A stretch of DNA of 20,388 nt from Collinsella sp. (GTDB lineage Bacteria; Actinomycetota; Coriobacteriia; Coriobacteriales; Coriobacteriaceae), in the NCBI GenBank assembly GCA_031295725.1, contig JAUMNV010000203.1, forward strand, positions 1-20,388, given 5' to 3'. Each line of letters starts with the position of its first letter. Within the stretch, counting starts at the first letter, position 1. Shown one piece after another: positions 14,462-20,388 of this stretch. The notes beneath the pieces are model-generated. The model saw only the letters and a list, made by a program, of their open reading frames with translations, was not told the origin of the DNA and did no database searches. Both the position numbers and the translations under genes were made by a program.

Positions 14462-16828
14462 ATGTTTGATAACCATGACGACGATCTGTGGGAAGTTCCC
14501 TCGATTGATGTGGATGTGCCGGTGGAGGGTGTGGTGCCTGCGGAGGCCGCGCCTGCTGCGGAGGCCCCGGCGACTGAGGCTGTTGCGCCTGCCCCGGAGC
14601 CGGTTGCTGCCGCGCCCGTTGAGGCTGCGGTGAACGCCGAGGACGAATTCTCGACCGACGGTTATGATCAGGCTGTGGCCGAGGCTCCTGAGGACGACGG
14701 CTACGACATGGATGGGTTGGACGGCAAGCTGCTTGAGCACTTTGCTGGCAAGATCGTGCGCAAGGACCTGACGGCCCTTATGAAGCGCGGCGCCAACGTG
14801 CCCACCTTTGTGCTGGAGTACCTGCTGGGTATGTACTGCTCAACCGACGACGAGGATGCCGTGGCGGAGGGCCTGGGGCGCATCCGCAAGATCCTCACCG
14901 ATAACTACGTGCGTCCCGACGAGTCCGAGCGCATTAAGTCCAAGATTCGCGAGCTGGGTCGCTTTACCATCATCGATAAGGTGACGGCCAAGCTCGACGA
15001 GTACAAAGACATCTACGTGGCGTCGTTTGCCAACCTGACCATTGAGCCGTTTGTGATGCCTGCCGAGTACGTGCGCGACTATTCCAAGATTCTCCAGGGT
15101 GGTATTTGGTGCATTATGAGCATCGAGTATCGTCGTCCCATGGAAGAGGAAGACGAGTTTGGCATGGAAGTCTTTGGCGACGATGCGCCTCGCCGCTCCA
15201 AGGCCAAGCGCAAAAAGCGCGGGCCCGAGGACTCTCCGTTTAGTGTGGCGTCGCTCACGCCCATCCAGATGCCCAACCTGGACCTGGACGCCATGATCGA
15301 GGAGCGTCAGTATTTCTCGCGCGACGAGTGGCTCAACATGCTGCTGCGCTCTGCCGGCTATGAGCCCAGCGAGCTTTCGGAGAAGGAGCGCCTGCACTTT
15401 ATCGAGCGCATGGTGCCGCTGATCGAGCGCAACTACAATCTGTGCGAGCTTGGTCCCCGCGGCACCGGCAAGAGCCATATCTACAAAGAGGTCTCGCCTT
15501 ACGCCATCTTGCTTTCGGGCGGCCAGACCACCACGGCCAACCTGTTCGGCCGCATGAACTCCATGCGCGCCGATCGCGTGGGCTTGGTGGGCCATTGGGA
15601 TTGCGTGACGTTCGACGAGGTCGCCGGCATGCGCTTTAAGGACACCAACGCCGTGCAGATCATGAAGGACTACATGGCCAGCGGCAGCTACGCGCGTGGC
15701 CGCGACCAGATTAACGCCGATGCCTCCATGGTCTTTGAGGGCAACATCAACGACACCGTGCAAAACGTCCTTAAGACCACGCACCTGTTTGACCCGTTCC
15801 CGCCGGAGTTCAACAACGATTCGGCCTTCTTTGACCGTATCCACTATTACCTGCCGGGCTGGGAGATTCCCAAGATGCGGTCGAGCCTGCTGACCGGGCA
15901 TTATGGCCTGATCACCGACTGCCTGTCGGAGTTTTGCAAGGAGATGCGCCGCAAGGACTTTACGCACCATATCGACCGTTACTTCCGCTTTAACAGCGAC
16001 TTTAACAAGCGCGACGAGATCGCCGTGCGCAAGACCTTTAGCGGCCTGGCCAAGCTCCTGTTCCCCGACGAAGCCATGGACAAGGACGACGTGCGCTGGC
16101 TGTTGGATTACGCCATCGAGGGCCGTCGCCGCGTAAAGGAGCAGCTCAAGATTATGGCGGGCGTCGAGTTTATCGACGTTAACCTGGGCTATTTGGATGC
16201 CGACAACCCGCAGGATGTGCATGTGGTGCGCGTGCCCGAGCAGAGCGAGGACACGCTGATTCCCGACGGGCCGCTGCTGTCCGGCCACGTGTTTGGCGTG
16301 GGCAGGTCGCAGGGCGGCGAGGTTGCCGTGTACAAGCTGGAGAATAAGGCCGTTGCCGGCGAGTGCAAGTTTAAGCACGAGGGCGTGGCCTTTAACAAGC
16401 CGGTGCGCGATACGCTGGAAGCCGCGTTCGACAACTTTGTGAACCTGGCGAACCGCGTGGCGCCGGGCATGCACATTGGCTCCAAGGATTATCTGCTGTT
16501 CTACAACGACCTGCAGAGCAAGGGCCTGTCCGAGGAAGTTTCGCTCGCCGAGTTCGTGGGCCTTTGCTCTGCGGCGTGCAACCGCCCGGTGATGCCCGCG
16601 CTGGCGATTCCGGGAATCTTGCGCATGTCGGGTTCTATGGACGAGATCCGAGGGCTCGAGGACATTATGCGCGTGGCCAAAAACGCCGGCGCCAAGCGCG
16701 TGATTTTGCCGCTGAGCGCCATCGCGGGCTTGCAGAGTGTTTCGTCCGAGATTATTTCGGGACTGAGTCCGGTGTTCTACATGGATGGTGACCCGGTTGA
16801 TGCCGCGAAGAAGGCGCTGGATCTGTAG
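14462..16828 (+). CDS. brxL: BREX Lon-related AAA+ protein BrxL
   Basis: BrxL is a ring-forming AAA+ ATPase with a Lon-like C-terminal domain. It binds DNA and is required for phage restriction, but generally not for methylation. I chose ATG 14462 because AGGAG (14449-14453, overlapping the pglZ stop) lies eight bases upstream; GTG 14453 would be too close. The 788 aa hold an Ala/Pro/Glu/Val-rich acidic segment (about 18-80), then LDGKLLEHFAGKIVRKDLT (86-104), where the usual family start lies. Walker A is GPRGTGKS (331-338), Walker B is VTFDEVAG (382-389), and the Lon-like domain is near 600-788. In that domain the expected Ser and Lys positions both appear to be Glu (E733 at the Lys position by eye), so protease activity is unlikely. 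Usual length is about 680, so the N-terminal extension is unusual. Confidence 0.94.
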   Translation: MFDNHDDDLWEVPSIDVDVPVEGVVPAEAAPAAEAPATEAVAPAPEPVAAAPVEAAVNAEDEFSTDGYDQAVAEAPEDDGYDMDGLDGKLLEHFAGKIVRKDLTALMKRGANVPTFVLEYLLGMYCSTDDEDAVAEGLGRIRKILTDNYVRPDESERIKSKIRELGRFTIIDKVTAKLDEYKDIYVASFANLTIEPFVMPAEYVRDYSKILQGGIWCIMSIEYRRPMEEEDEFGMEVFGDDAPRRSKAKRKKRGPEDSPFSVASLTPIQMPNLDLDAMIEERQYFSRDEWLNMLLRSAGYEPSELSEKERLHFIERMVPLIERNYNLCELGPRGTGKSHIYKEVSPYAILLSGGQTTTANLFGRMNSMRADRVGLVGHWDCVTFDEVAGMRFKDTNAVQIMKDYMASGSYARGRDQINADASMVFEGNINDTVQNVLKTTHLFDPFPPEFNNDSAFFDRIHYYLPGWEIPKMRSSLLTGHYGLITDCLSEFCKEMRRKDFTHHIDRYFRFNSDFNKRDEIAVRKTFSGLAKLLFPDEAMDKDDVRWLLDYAIEGRRRVKEQLKIMAGVEFIDVNLGYLDADNPQDVHVVRVPEQSEDTLIPDGPLLSGHVFGVGRSQGGEVAVYKLENKAVAGECKFKHEGVAFNKPVRDTLEAAFDNFVNLANRVAPGMHIGSKDYLLFYNDLQSKGLSEEVSLAEFVGLCSAACNRPVMPALAIPGILRMSGSMDEIRGLEDIMRVAKNAGAKRVILPLSAIAGLQSVSSEIISGLSPVFYMDGDPVDAAKKALDL

Positions 16829-16902
16829 GAGTGCGGGCGTGCGGGCTTGCGTGCGCGTGGGCCCGCGGGCGTGTTGGCGTGTTCGAGTAGGGAGGCCTTG
16901 CC

Positions 16903-18267
16903 ATGGCGGGCGAGCGTTCTGTTGGTGAGCTGCTCGACGAGCTGTTTGGCTTTGAATCGGTGGCCAAACGCCAGGCTGCGCTTGAGCAGTATGATCGCGG
17001 GGAGTTGGCGCGCAAGGCGCGCTCCCGCGAGCTGCTGGGCGTGCTTAGGGGTGTCGAGGCTGCCGAGCACGCTGCGCACGAGTCTGCCGTGCGGGCTGTT
17101 GACGGGTATGTTCGCCGTGTTGAGGGCGCCGCGCTTGCACGCGCTCGCAAGCAGGCGGGCATTGTTGGACCGCTACGGATGGAGCGCCGCTATGCTGCCT
17201 TTTTGCGCATGGAGGACAAGGCCGAGCTGCTGGCCCGTTTGGAACAGACACTTGCGTTTATCGAGGTAAAGCTGCGTGCGAATACGGCGGACAAGGTGCG
17301 CGCGGCGTACGATGCTGCAGGGGCTATGGTGCTGCATGACGTGGCGCGCCTGAGTGACGTGCGCGTTGCCGAGGCCGTGCCTCTGGATGCTGATCTGCTG
17401 TGTACGCAGCTGGAGCAGATGCGCTGTGCCGCCGACGCGACGGACCTTGCGGGTATGATCACAGCGACGTTTGAGTCCGAGCTGAGTGCGACGGGGTCGC
17501 AGGGCGCCGACGGGTTTACGGGCGATTTGGCTGGCGATGTTGCTGGTGACGTGGCGTTGGAGCGTGAACTTACCAACGTGTGCGGCGCTGCGCAGCGAGC
17601 GCGCTTGGCGGCGCAGGCGTATCGGGCCGAGCGCGCCGCCCGCGTTGCGGGGAGTGCGGTGGAGCCTTCGGGGCTGCCGAAGCCTGCGTGCGTTGCGTGC
17701 GAGATGGCGTGTGATACCGGAGAACTTTCCGAGTTGCTCGCTCAGGTTAAGAAGTCGTTTGAGACCTACCGTCGCGTTGTTGCCGACGGCGGGTTGTTCT
17801 GCGCGTTTGGCACGGGCTCGCCGCACGGCATTTGTTGTGGCACGAGCTATTTGGACTACGATTCTCGGCTTGATGAGGACGTGCTGGTGGGCGAGTACGA
17901 TGGTGCAACCAGGCATGCTGTTCGGCGTGAGGTTGCGATTCCCGAGCTGGTGGATGAGGCTTCTGCCGAGGGCGGCGATTCGCTCAAGGTTGCCGTGGCG
18001 CGCATGCGCGAGTTTAACGGGCGTCGCTACGATGGTGTGCTGGATGAGGATCCTACGCGCCATGTGAATGCGTTTTGGTATGGACTCAAAAAGCTCAGCC
18101 AGTATTGCGAGGCCGCCGTGCGTGTAGATGAGCGTGCTTGGGATTGCTTTATCGATAAGGTGCAGTATGCCTACGATGAGCCCGTGGGGCGCCTGGCCAC
18201 GCAGATGGACGACAAGCAGGTTGCGGCTTTTATTGCTGCTGTGGATGAGCTTGGCGCTGCTGAGTAG
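16903..18267 (+). CDS. Uncharacterised 454-aa protein downstream of brxL
   Basis: I do not recognise this protein. It starts at ATG 16903 behind GGGAGG (16890-16895), 74 nt after brxL on the same strand, so it may be co-transcribed with BREX. Residues 1-125 are charged and helical, with many Arg/Glu/Ala. A Gly-Asp-rich stretch with repeated GDVA/GDLA units lies near 207-219. A cysteine cluster C263-x2-C266-x3-C270 is followed by C300 and C311-C312, which could bind metal. The C-terminal part is better ordered in appearance (DPTRHVNAFWYGLKKLSQY, 383-401; then DKVQYAYDEPVGRLA). No signal peptide or membrane segment is visible. It could be a BREX accessory protein or an unrelated chromosomal gene. 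The 70-aa gene follows it closely. Confidence 0.8.
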   Translation: MAGERSVGELLDELFGFESVAKRQAALEQYDRGELARKARSRELLGVLRGVEAAEHAAHESAVRAVDGYVRRVEGAALARARKQAGIVGPLRMERRYAAFLRMEDKAELLARLEQTLAFIEVKLRANTADKVRAAYDAAGAMVLHDVARLSDVRVAEAVPLDADLLCTQLEQMRCAADATDLAGMITATFESELSATGSQGADGFTGDLAGDVAGDVALERELTNVCGAAQRARLAAQAYRAERAARVAGSAVEPSGLPKPACVACEMACDTGELSELLAQVKKSFETYRRVVADGGLFCAFGTGSPHGICCGTSYLDYDSRLDEDVLVGEYDGATRHAVRREVAIPELVDEASAEGGDSLKVAVARMREFNGRRYDGVLDEDPTRHVNAFWYGLKKLSQYCEAAVRVDERAWDCFIDKVQYAYDEPVGRLATQMDDKQVAAFIAAVDELGAAE

Positions 18268-18295
18268 GGGTCCTGACCTGGTAGGAGGTTTCACC

Positions 18296-18508
18296 ATGAA
18301 GATCGAAGTTGATGTAGACCAGCTACGCGAGAACCTGCTCGATCGCGCTGGGAGCGCGGCGGGCGTGGGCTTTCCCGCTGCCATGCTCGACGTAGTGGAT
18401 ATCGAGGACGAGTCGCCCCAAGAGCTCCTGGCCCGAGCCGAGCGCGAAGGCCTCGACCTCCGCGACTTTGCCGTCGATGACGACTGCGGAGCGTCTGACG
18501 ACTGGTGA
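18296..18508 (+). CDS. Small acidic conserved protein (70 aa)
   Basis: A 70-residue, strongly acidic protein starting MKIEVDVDQLRENLLDRAG. It has an optimal AGGAGG site (18283-18288) seven bases before the ATG. A longer in-frame extension exists upstream, but it overlaps the 454-aa gene and lacks a ribosome site. The middle GFPAAMLDVVDIEDESPQEL and the ending EREGLDLRDFAVDDD recall a family of small hypothetical proteins common in gut Firmicutes and Actinobacteria (pattern: KIxVDxxxLRxxL...A.M.D..D.E...xxxLx.xAxxxGxDLRxF). I know no function for that family. It lies 28 nt after the 454-aa gene. Its stop codon forms a palindrome with the stop of the convergent DUF3800 gene. Confidence 0.8.
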   Translation: MKIEVDVDQLRENLLDRAGSAAGVGFPAAMLDVVDIEDESPQELLARAEREGLDLRDFAVDDDCGASDDW

Positions 18509-18518
18509 CCCCGGGTCA
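18506..18518. terminator. Palindrome spanning two convergent stop codons, possible weak bidirectional terminator
   Basis: TGACCCCGGGTCA is a perfect 13-bp palindrome. Its first three bases are the stop of the 70-aa gene on the plus strand and its last three are the complement of the stop of the DUF3800 gene. A T-rich stretch (18519-18536, with a TTTT run) follows on the plus side. With a central loop the stem is only five pairs, so any terminator activity would be weak. Confidence 0.3.
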
Positions 18519-19193
18519 GTTCATCCTTTTCTTCCTGAGATATAAGAGAAATCCCTTTTTGTACGTCCTTCGGGTTCCAAAAAATAGCCGATCGGTCTTT
18601 GTATCTTCCTTGCTGTCAAACTTGATAGCCGTTAGCTCGATCGTACAGATGTAGTCAGCAACTTGGAATAGCCGGTAGGCTCGTGGTGTGGCTTCTCGGT
18701 ATACGATGACATCCCTTGCTAGAACGTACTCAAGCGCAGAATGAATGACCTCCGTTACAATCGGTTGGCCGTTGTCGTAGTAAATCTTAACGGTGTCGTA
18801 TCGCTGGAAGAATTCCAGATGGTCGAAAAGTTCAACTGTGAGGTCTCGCCTCATTCTCTCCGCGAGACCGTTTTGATTGCCGGCGAATTCGCTCATTCGG
18901 TATTGCAGACAGAGATAGCGTATGGGGAGATGCTGAATGAACGCGCGAAATGCGCTCAACATGTGCCTTCGCTGCTCCTTGGGAAGATCTTTGTAGTCGC
19001 CGTTTCCATTCAGTAGGGGTCCTGCATGAAAAGGCGTATTGGGAAGCGAGGACTGCGACAGGGCGCGCTCGTAGCGGTCAATGCGTTCAACGATTGCATC
19101 GTTTTGATCGTGAAAAACGAGGGTGACGAGGTAGTAGTTGGAGACGCCTCCGAGGTCGCCAGATTCGTCAACAAAGACGGAGAGTTCGCTCAT
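18516..19193 (-). CDS. DUF3800 domain protein, predicted RNase H-fold nuclease
   Basis: A 225-aa protein opening SELSVFVDESGDLGG, the signature of DUF3800. Proteins of this family are often found in mobile elements and defence islands and are predicted to have an RNase H-like fold. The acidic residues D9 and E10 in FVDESGD and the late ADYIC segment fit the expected active-site pattern. The middle holds KIYYDNGQPIV, another family-like strand with a conserved Asp. I chose ATG 19193, which has GGAGG (19200-19204 on the complement) six bases upstream. The alternative TTG at 19214 would lie inside the leader hairpin region. The gene converges on the BREX side with a seven-base gap. Its leader carries a promoter, a terminator and a sequence able to sequester the ribosome site, described separately. 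The enzymatic role is not established. Confidence 0.85.
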   Translation of the reverse strand: MSELSVFVDESGDLGGVSNYYLVTLVFHDQNDAIVERIDRYERALSQSSLPNTPFHAGPLLNGNGDYKDLPKEQRRHMLSAFRAFIQHLPIRYLCLQYRMSEFAGNQNGLAERMRRDLTVELFDHLEFFQRYDTVKIYYDNGQPIVTEVIHSALEYVLARDVIVYREATPRAYRLFQVADYICTIELTAIKFDSKEDTKTDRLFFGTRRTYKKGFLLYLRKKRMN

Positions 19194-19196
19194 GAT

Positions 19197-19252
19197 GGGC
19201 CTCCATTTTTGCAAAAAAATGCCGGGGGTAAGACCCCGGCTCTTGGAGGCCC
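19197..19252 (-). promoter_or_regulatory. Attenuator-type leader of the DUF3800 gene with ribosome-site sequestration
   Basis: Reading the minus strand, the leader contains GGGCCTCC (19252-19245) and then the terminator hairpin with its T-run. After that comes GGAGGCCC (19204-19197), which includes the DUF3800 ribosome site. The two octamers are perfectly complementary. CATTTTT (19222-19216) can also pair with AAAAATG (19211-19205) across the T-run. The RNA could therefore either terminate before the gene or, if read through, fold to hide the ribosome site. The complementarity is seen in the sequence; regulation is inferred. Confidence 0.5.
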
Positions 19253-19269
19253 CTCTTTTGGAGGGAACC
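19213..19269 (-). ncRNA. Putative small structured RNA, copy 1 (also DUF3800 leader)
   Basis: The minus-strand RNA is expected to start near 19269 and end in the T7 run at 19219-19213. It has hairpin 1 with stem CCCTC/GAGGG around CAAAA. A conserved linker CCTCCAAGAG follows, then terminator stem GCCGGGG (19240-19234) / CCCCGGC (19227-19221) and a U-run. The same architecture recurs in two nearby copies with compensating changes in hairpin 1. The CCUCC linker could pair with Shine-Dalgarno sequences. No known RNA family is recognised. Confidence 0.55.
19221..19240 (-). terminator. Intrinsic terminator of copy 1
   Basis: GCCGGGG and CCCCGGC (seven pairs, six-base loop) are followed on the minus strand by A and then seven T (19219-19213). 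This is a textbook rho-independent terminator lying between the promoter and the DUF3800 start codon. Confidence 0.8.
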
Positions 19270-19275
19270 GTATTC

Positions 19276-19305
19276 TTTATACCATGAGATAAGGGGTGCT
19301 TTCAA
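19276..19305 (-). promoter_or_regulatory. Sigma70-type promoter of small RNA copy 1 / DUF3800
   Basis: On the minus strand, TTGAAA (19305-19300) and TATAAA (19281-19276) are separated by 18 bases, with an extended -10 TGG directly before the -10. The sequence ATCTCATGgTATAAAGAA is shared with the copy 2 promoter, which supports a conserved function. Confidence 0.65.
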
Positions 19306-19447
19306 GTAATATTATAATAAGCAAACATATGTTCGTCAAACTACCTGCGAAAAGTCCTTAGCCGTCCAGAGGTGGGTAGAGCGGCTCGTAAATTGCTGAC
19401 GCAATGGGCCGGCGTTTTCCCGAGAAGTATTTAGTCTTGACTCGCAT
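19306..19447. other. Non-coding spacer between RNA copies 1 and 2
   Basis: About 140 bases with an AT-rich part (19306-19330) and a GC-richer part. I see no gene, and no promoter or hairpin that I trust, apart from a short ACATATGT palindrome near 19325. Confidence 0.5.
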
Positions 19448-19503
19448 AAAAAATGCCGGGGGACATCCCCCGGCTCTTGGAGGTCCCTTTATTCGAGGGT
19501 ACC
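19448..19503 (-). ncRNA. Putative small structured RNA, copy 2
   Basis: Second minus-strand copy, expected to start near 19503. Hairpin 1 is CCCT/AGGG, the linker is CCTCCAAGAG, and the terminator stem is GCCGGGGG/CCCCCGGC with an ATGT loop, followed by A and six T. It aligns with copy 1 without gaps from the -10 box to the T-run. No reading frame or ribosome site of its own is evident within it. It ends about 140 bases before the promoter of copy 1, so it would be a free-standing RNA of about 55 nt. Confidence 0.55.
19455..19474 (-). terminator. Intrinsic terminator of copy 2
   Basis: A perfect eight-pair stem, GCCGGGGG (19474-19467) with CCCCCGGC (19462-19455), and a four-base loop are followed on the minus strand by A and six T (19453-19448). 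This is the strongest terminator in the window. Confidence 0.85.
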
Positions 19504-19509
19504 GATTTC

Positions 19510-19538
19510 TTTATAGCATGAGATCGGACGGCTTTCAA
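19510..19538 (-). promoter_or_regulatory. Sigma70-type promoter of small RNA copy 2
   Basis: On the minus strand, TTGAAA (19538-19533) and TATAAA (19515-19510) are exactly 17 bases apart, with an extended -10 TGC just before the -10. This is close to the consensus for a housekeeping promoter. Confidence 0.7.
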
Positions 19539-19540
19539 AT

Positions 19541-19570
19541 GGCGCCATGTGGATGGGATGGGATGGCGCG
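19541..19570. repeat. Short inverted repeat around a GGATG triplet repeat
   Basis: GCGCCAT (19542-19548) and ATGGCGC (19563-19569) flank three tandem copies of GGATG (19551-19565). It lies between the divergent copies 2 and 3 of the RNA element. No function is assigned. Confidence 0.5.
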
Positions 19571-19614
19571 CCTGATAAAGCCCTCAATGAATGGCATCTA
19601 ACTAGTGTTCGTGA

Positions 19615-19682
19615 TATAAAGAAATCGGTCATCTCAAAAGAGAGGGCTTCCAAGTGCTGGGGACGTTTTCCCCGGCTTTTTT
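19615..19682 (+). ncRNA. Putative small structured RNA, copy 3 (opposite orientation)
   Basis: Third copy, on the plus strand. TGATATAAAG (19612-19621) gives an extended -10 box, but no good -35 is visible, so its promoter is weaker than the other two. The RNA would start near 19627. Hairpin 1 is TCTC/GAGA around AAAA (19632-19643), the linker is CTTCCAAGTG, and the terminator stem is GCTGGGG (19656-19662) / CCCCGGC (19670-19676), with one G-U pair and six T (19677-19682). Hairpin 1 differs from copies 1 and 2 but keeps pairing. Confidence 0.5.
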
Positions 19683-19713
19683 CATTTCGGTGTCAATTCA
19701 AATGTTTTTCAAC

Positions 19714-19809
19714 CCATCCCCTCAATAACTTGCGGTGAAATAGGGACTGAAATGGCTGTTCAGAAGCCTATTCAATCCCTATTTCACCGCAACTTATGGG
19801 TGGGGATGG
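19714..19809. repeat. Large nested inverted repeat (17-bp perfect inner arms)
   Basis: TTGCGGTGAAATAGGGA (19730-19746) and its exact reverse complement (19776-19792) enclose a 29-nt loop that itself contains CTGAA/TTCAG. Outer arms CCATCCCC (19714-19721) and GGGGATGG (19802-19809) enclose the whole, ending one base before the antiporter stop codon. No T-run follows on the minus strand. It may serve as a bidirectional terminator or be a dispersed miniature repeat. Confidence 0.75.
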
Positions 19810-20388
19810 CTACGACGCGAGCGTGGCGATGACGGCTTCGTCGCCGGCGTATATTAGGGTGTTGCCATCGGGAATGATCGTTTGGCCGTCGCGCTTGAGC
19901 ATCACCACAATAAACGGATGCTTGCCTTGCGGCACGTCGCGCAGGCGCTGGCCGGCCAGGCGACCGTGGGGCGTCACGGTGACCTCGCGCAGCGTAACCT
20001 CGGCACGCTCTTCAAACGTCGGGGCAGCCATCACCAATAGGTCGCCTTCCTCAATCACGGTATCGCCATTGGGCAGCACCGGGTGCGCGCCATCGCGCAG
20101 CACCAGGACGACGAGCATGTCCGTGGCGCTGCCAATATCGGCGAGCGAGCGTCCGGAAAACGGATGGCCCGCGCCCACCTTGAACTTGACAAACGACATG
20201 CCGTCCTCGTCGCGGTAATCGTTAAACGTACGGCGCACGTCGCCTTCCGCGTCGATCATATTGAGCTTTTTCGCCACCGCCGGTAGCAGCGAGCCCTGCA
20301 CCACAATGCTCGACACGGCAATCACAAATACCAGGTCAAATAGGTCGTGTCCGCCAGGAACGCCGGCCACCACGGTAAAGAGGCTAAA
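19810..20388 (-). CDS. CPA1-type K+/H+ antiporter, C-terminal part (cut by window edge)
   Basis: The visible 192 residues are the C-terminus of a cation/proton antiporter of the NhaP2/CvrA type. This membrane protein exchanges K+ (or Na+) for H+. The stretch DLVFVIAVSSIVVQGSLLP is the last transmembrane helix, with the family's VQG motif. Two tandem RCK_C (TrkA_C) domains follow in the cytosol: one around KFKVGAGHPFSGRSLADIG to EGDLLVMAAP, the second from GRLAGQRLRDVPQGKHPF to the end IYAGDEAVIATLAS. Such domains bind regulatory ligands and control transport. The N-terminal transport domain lies beyond the window. It has no evident functional link to BREX and probably marks the right chromosomal flank of the island. 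The exact ion and gene name cannot be fixed from this part. Confidence 0.88.
   Translation of the reverse strand, partial: FSLFTVVAGVPGGHDLFDLVFVIAVSSIVVQGSLLPAVAKKLNMIDAEGDVRRTFNDYRDEDGMSFVKFKVGAGHPFSGRSLADIGSATDMLVVLVLRDGAHPVLPNGDTVIEEGDLLVMAAPTFEERAEVTLREVTVTPHGRLAGQRLRDVPQGKHPFIVVMLKRDGQTIIPDGNTLIYAGDEAVIATLAS

Noticed and set aside
14840..16474. 544-aa open frame on the minus strand opposite brxL.
   Set aside because: Shadow of brxL: composition rich in H, A, V and L with no recognisable domain and no ribosome site considered credible.
19197..19809. CRISPR array, considered because of the repeated elements in this stretch.
   Set aside because: There are only three copies, in both orientations, with unequal spacing. 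Each carries its own promoter-like box and terminator, and no cas genes are present.
1..20388. tRNA or rRNA genes, insertion-sequence transposases and integrases.
   Set aside because: None was recognised in any frame, and no tRNA-like cloverleaf was seen in the intergenic gaps, so no att site or transposon ends can be supported.

Overview
The window is high-GC actinobacterial DNA (roughly 60% GC by eye in the main genes). It looks like gut Coriobacteriia of the Collinsella type. That assignment is an inference from codon use, GTG starts, the small-protein content and the style of the serine genes. No rRNA or tRNA lies in the window to settle it.

Layout. 1-1653 (minus): a serC-serA serine-biosynthesis pair, with serA cut by the window edge. 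1654-2265: a long intergenic region with a broken Phd/YefM-like antitoxin remnant and, nearer the next operon, palindromes that may be regulatory. 2266-16828 (plus): a complete type 1 BREX phage-defence operon in canonical order: brxA, brxB, brxC, pglX, pglZ, brxL. 16903-18508 (plus): two further co-directional genes, a 454-aa protein I do not recognise and a 70-aa acidic protein. 18516-19193 (minus): a DUF3800 gene. 19200-19809: a gene-poor stretch with three copies of a short promoter-hairpin-terminator element and a large inverted repeat. 19810-20388 (minus): the C-terminal end of a CPA1-type K+/H+ antiporter with two RCK_C (TrkA_C) domains.

How the genes work together. In type 1 BREX, PglX with partner proteins methylates host DNA at a short non-palindromic site. 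BrxC (ATPase), PglZ (phosphatase-fold), BrxB, BrxA and BrxL (AAA+) are needed to mark host DNA and/or to block unmodified phage DNA. The serC and antiporter genes look like chromosomal flanks, so the BREX block, its accessory genes and DUF3800 form a defence island between them.

Four things depart from a textbook BREX locus. (1) brxA begins on a run of ten G. A better start (GTG 2266 with GGAG) lies upstream but is out of frame at this tract length, which suggests a phase-variable switch. (2) pglX is split into an 836-aa methyltransferase/recognition half and a 322-aa C-terminal half. Between them sits an AT-rich foreign gene encoding a protein with the HEPN RNase signature RNSLAH. (3) Three copies of a ~55-nt putative structured RNA lie beside the DUF3800 gene. 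One copy forms its 5' leader and contains an intrinsic terminator plus a perfect complement of the ribosome-binding site. (4) BrxL carries an Ala/Pro/Glu-rich N-terminal extension, and its Lon-like domain appears to lack the Ser-Lys dyad.
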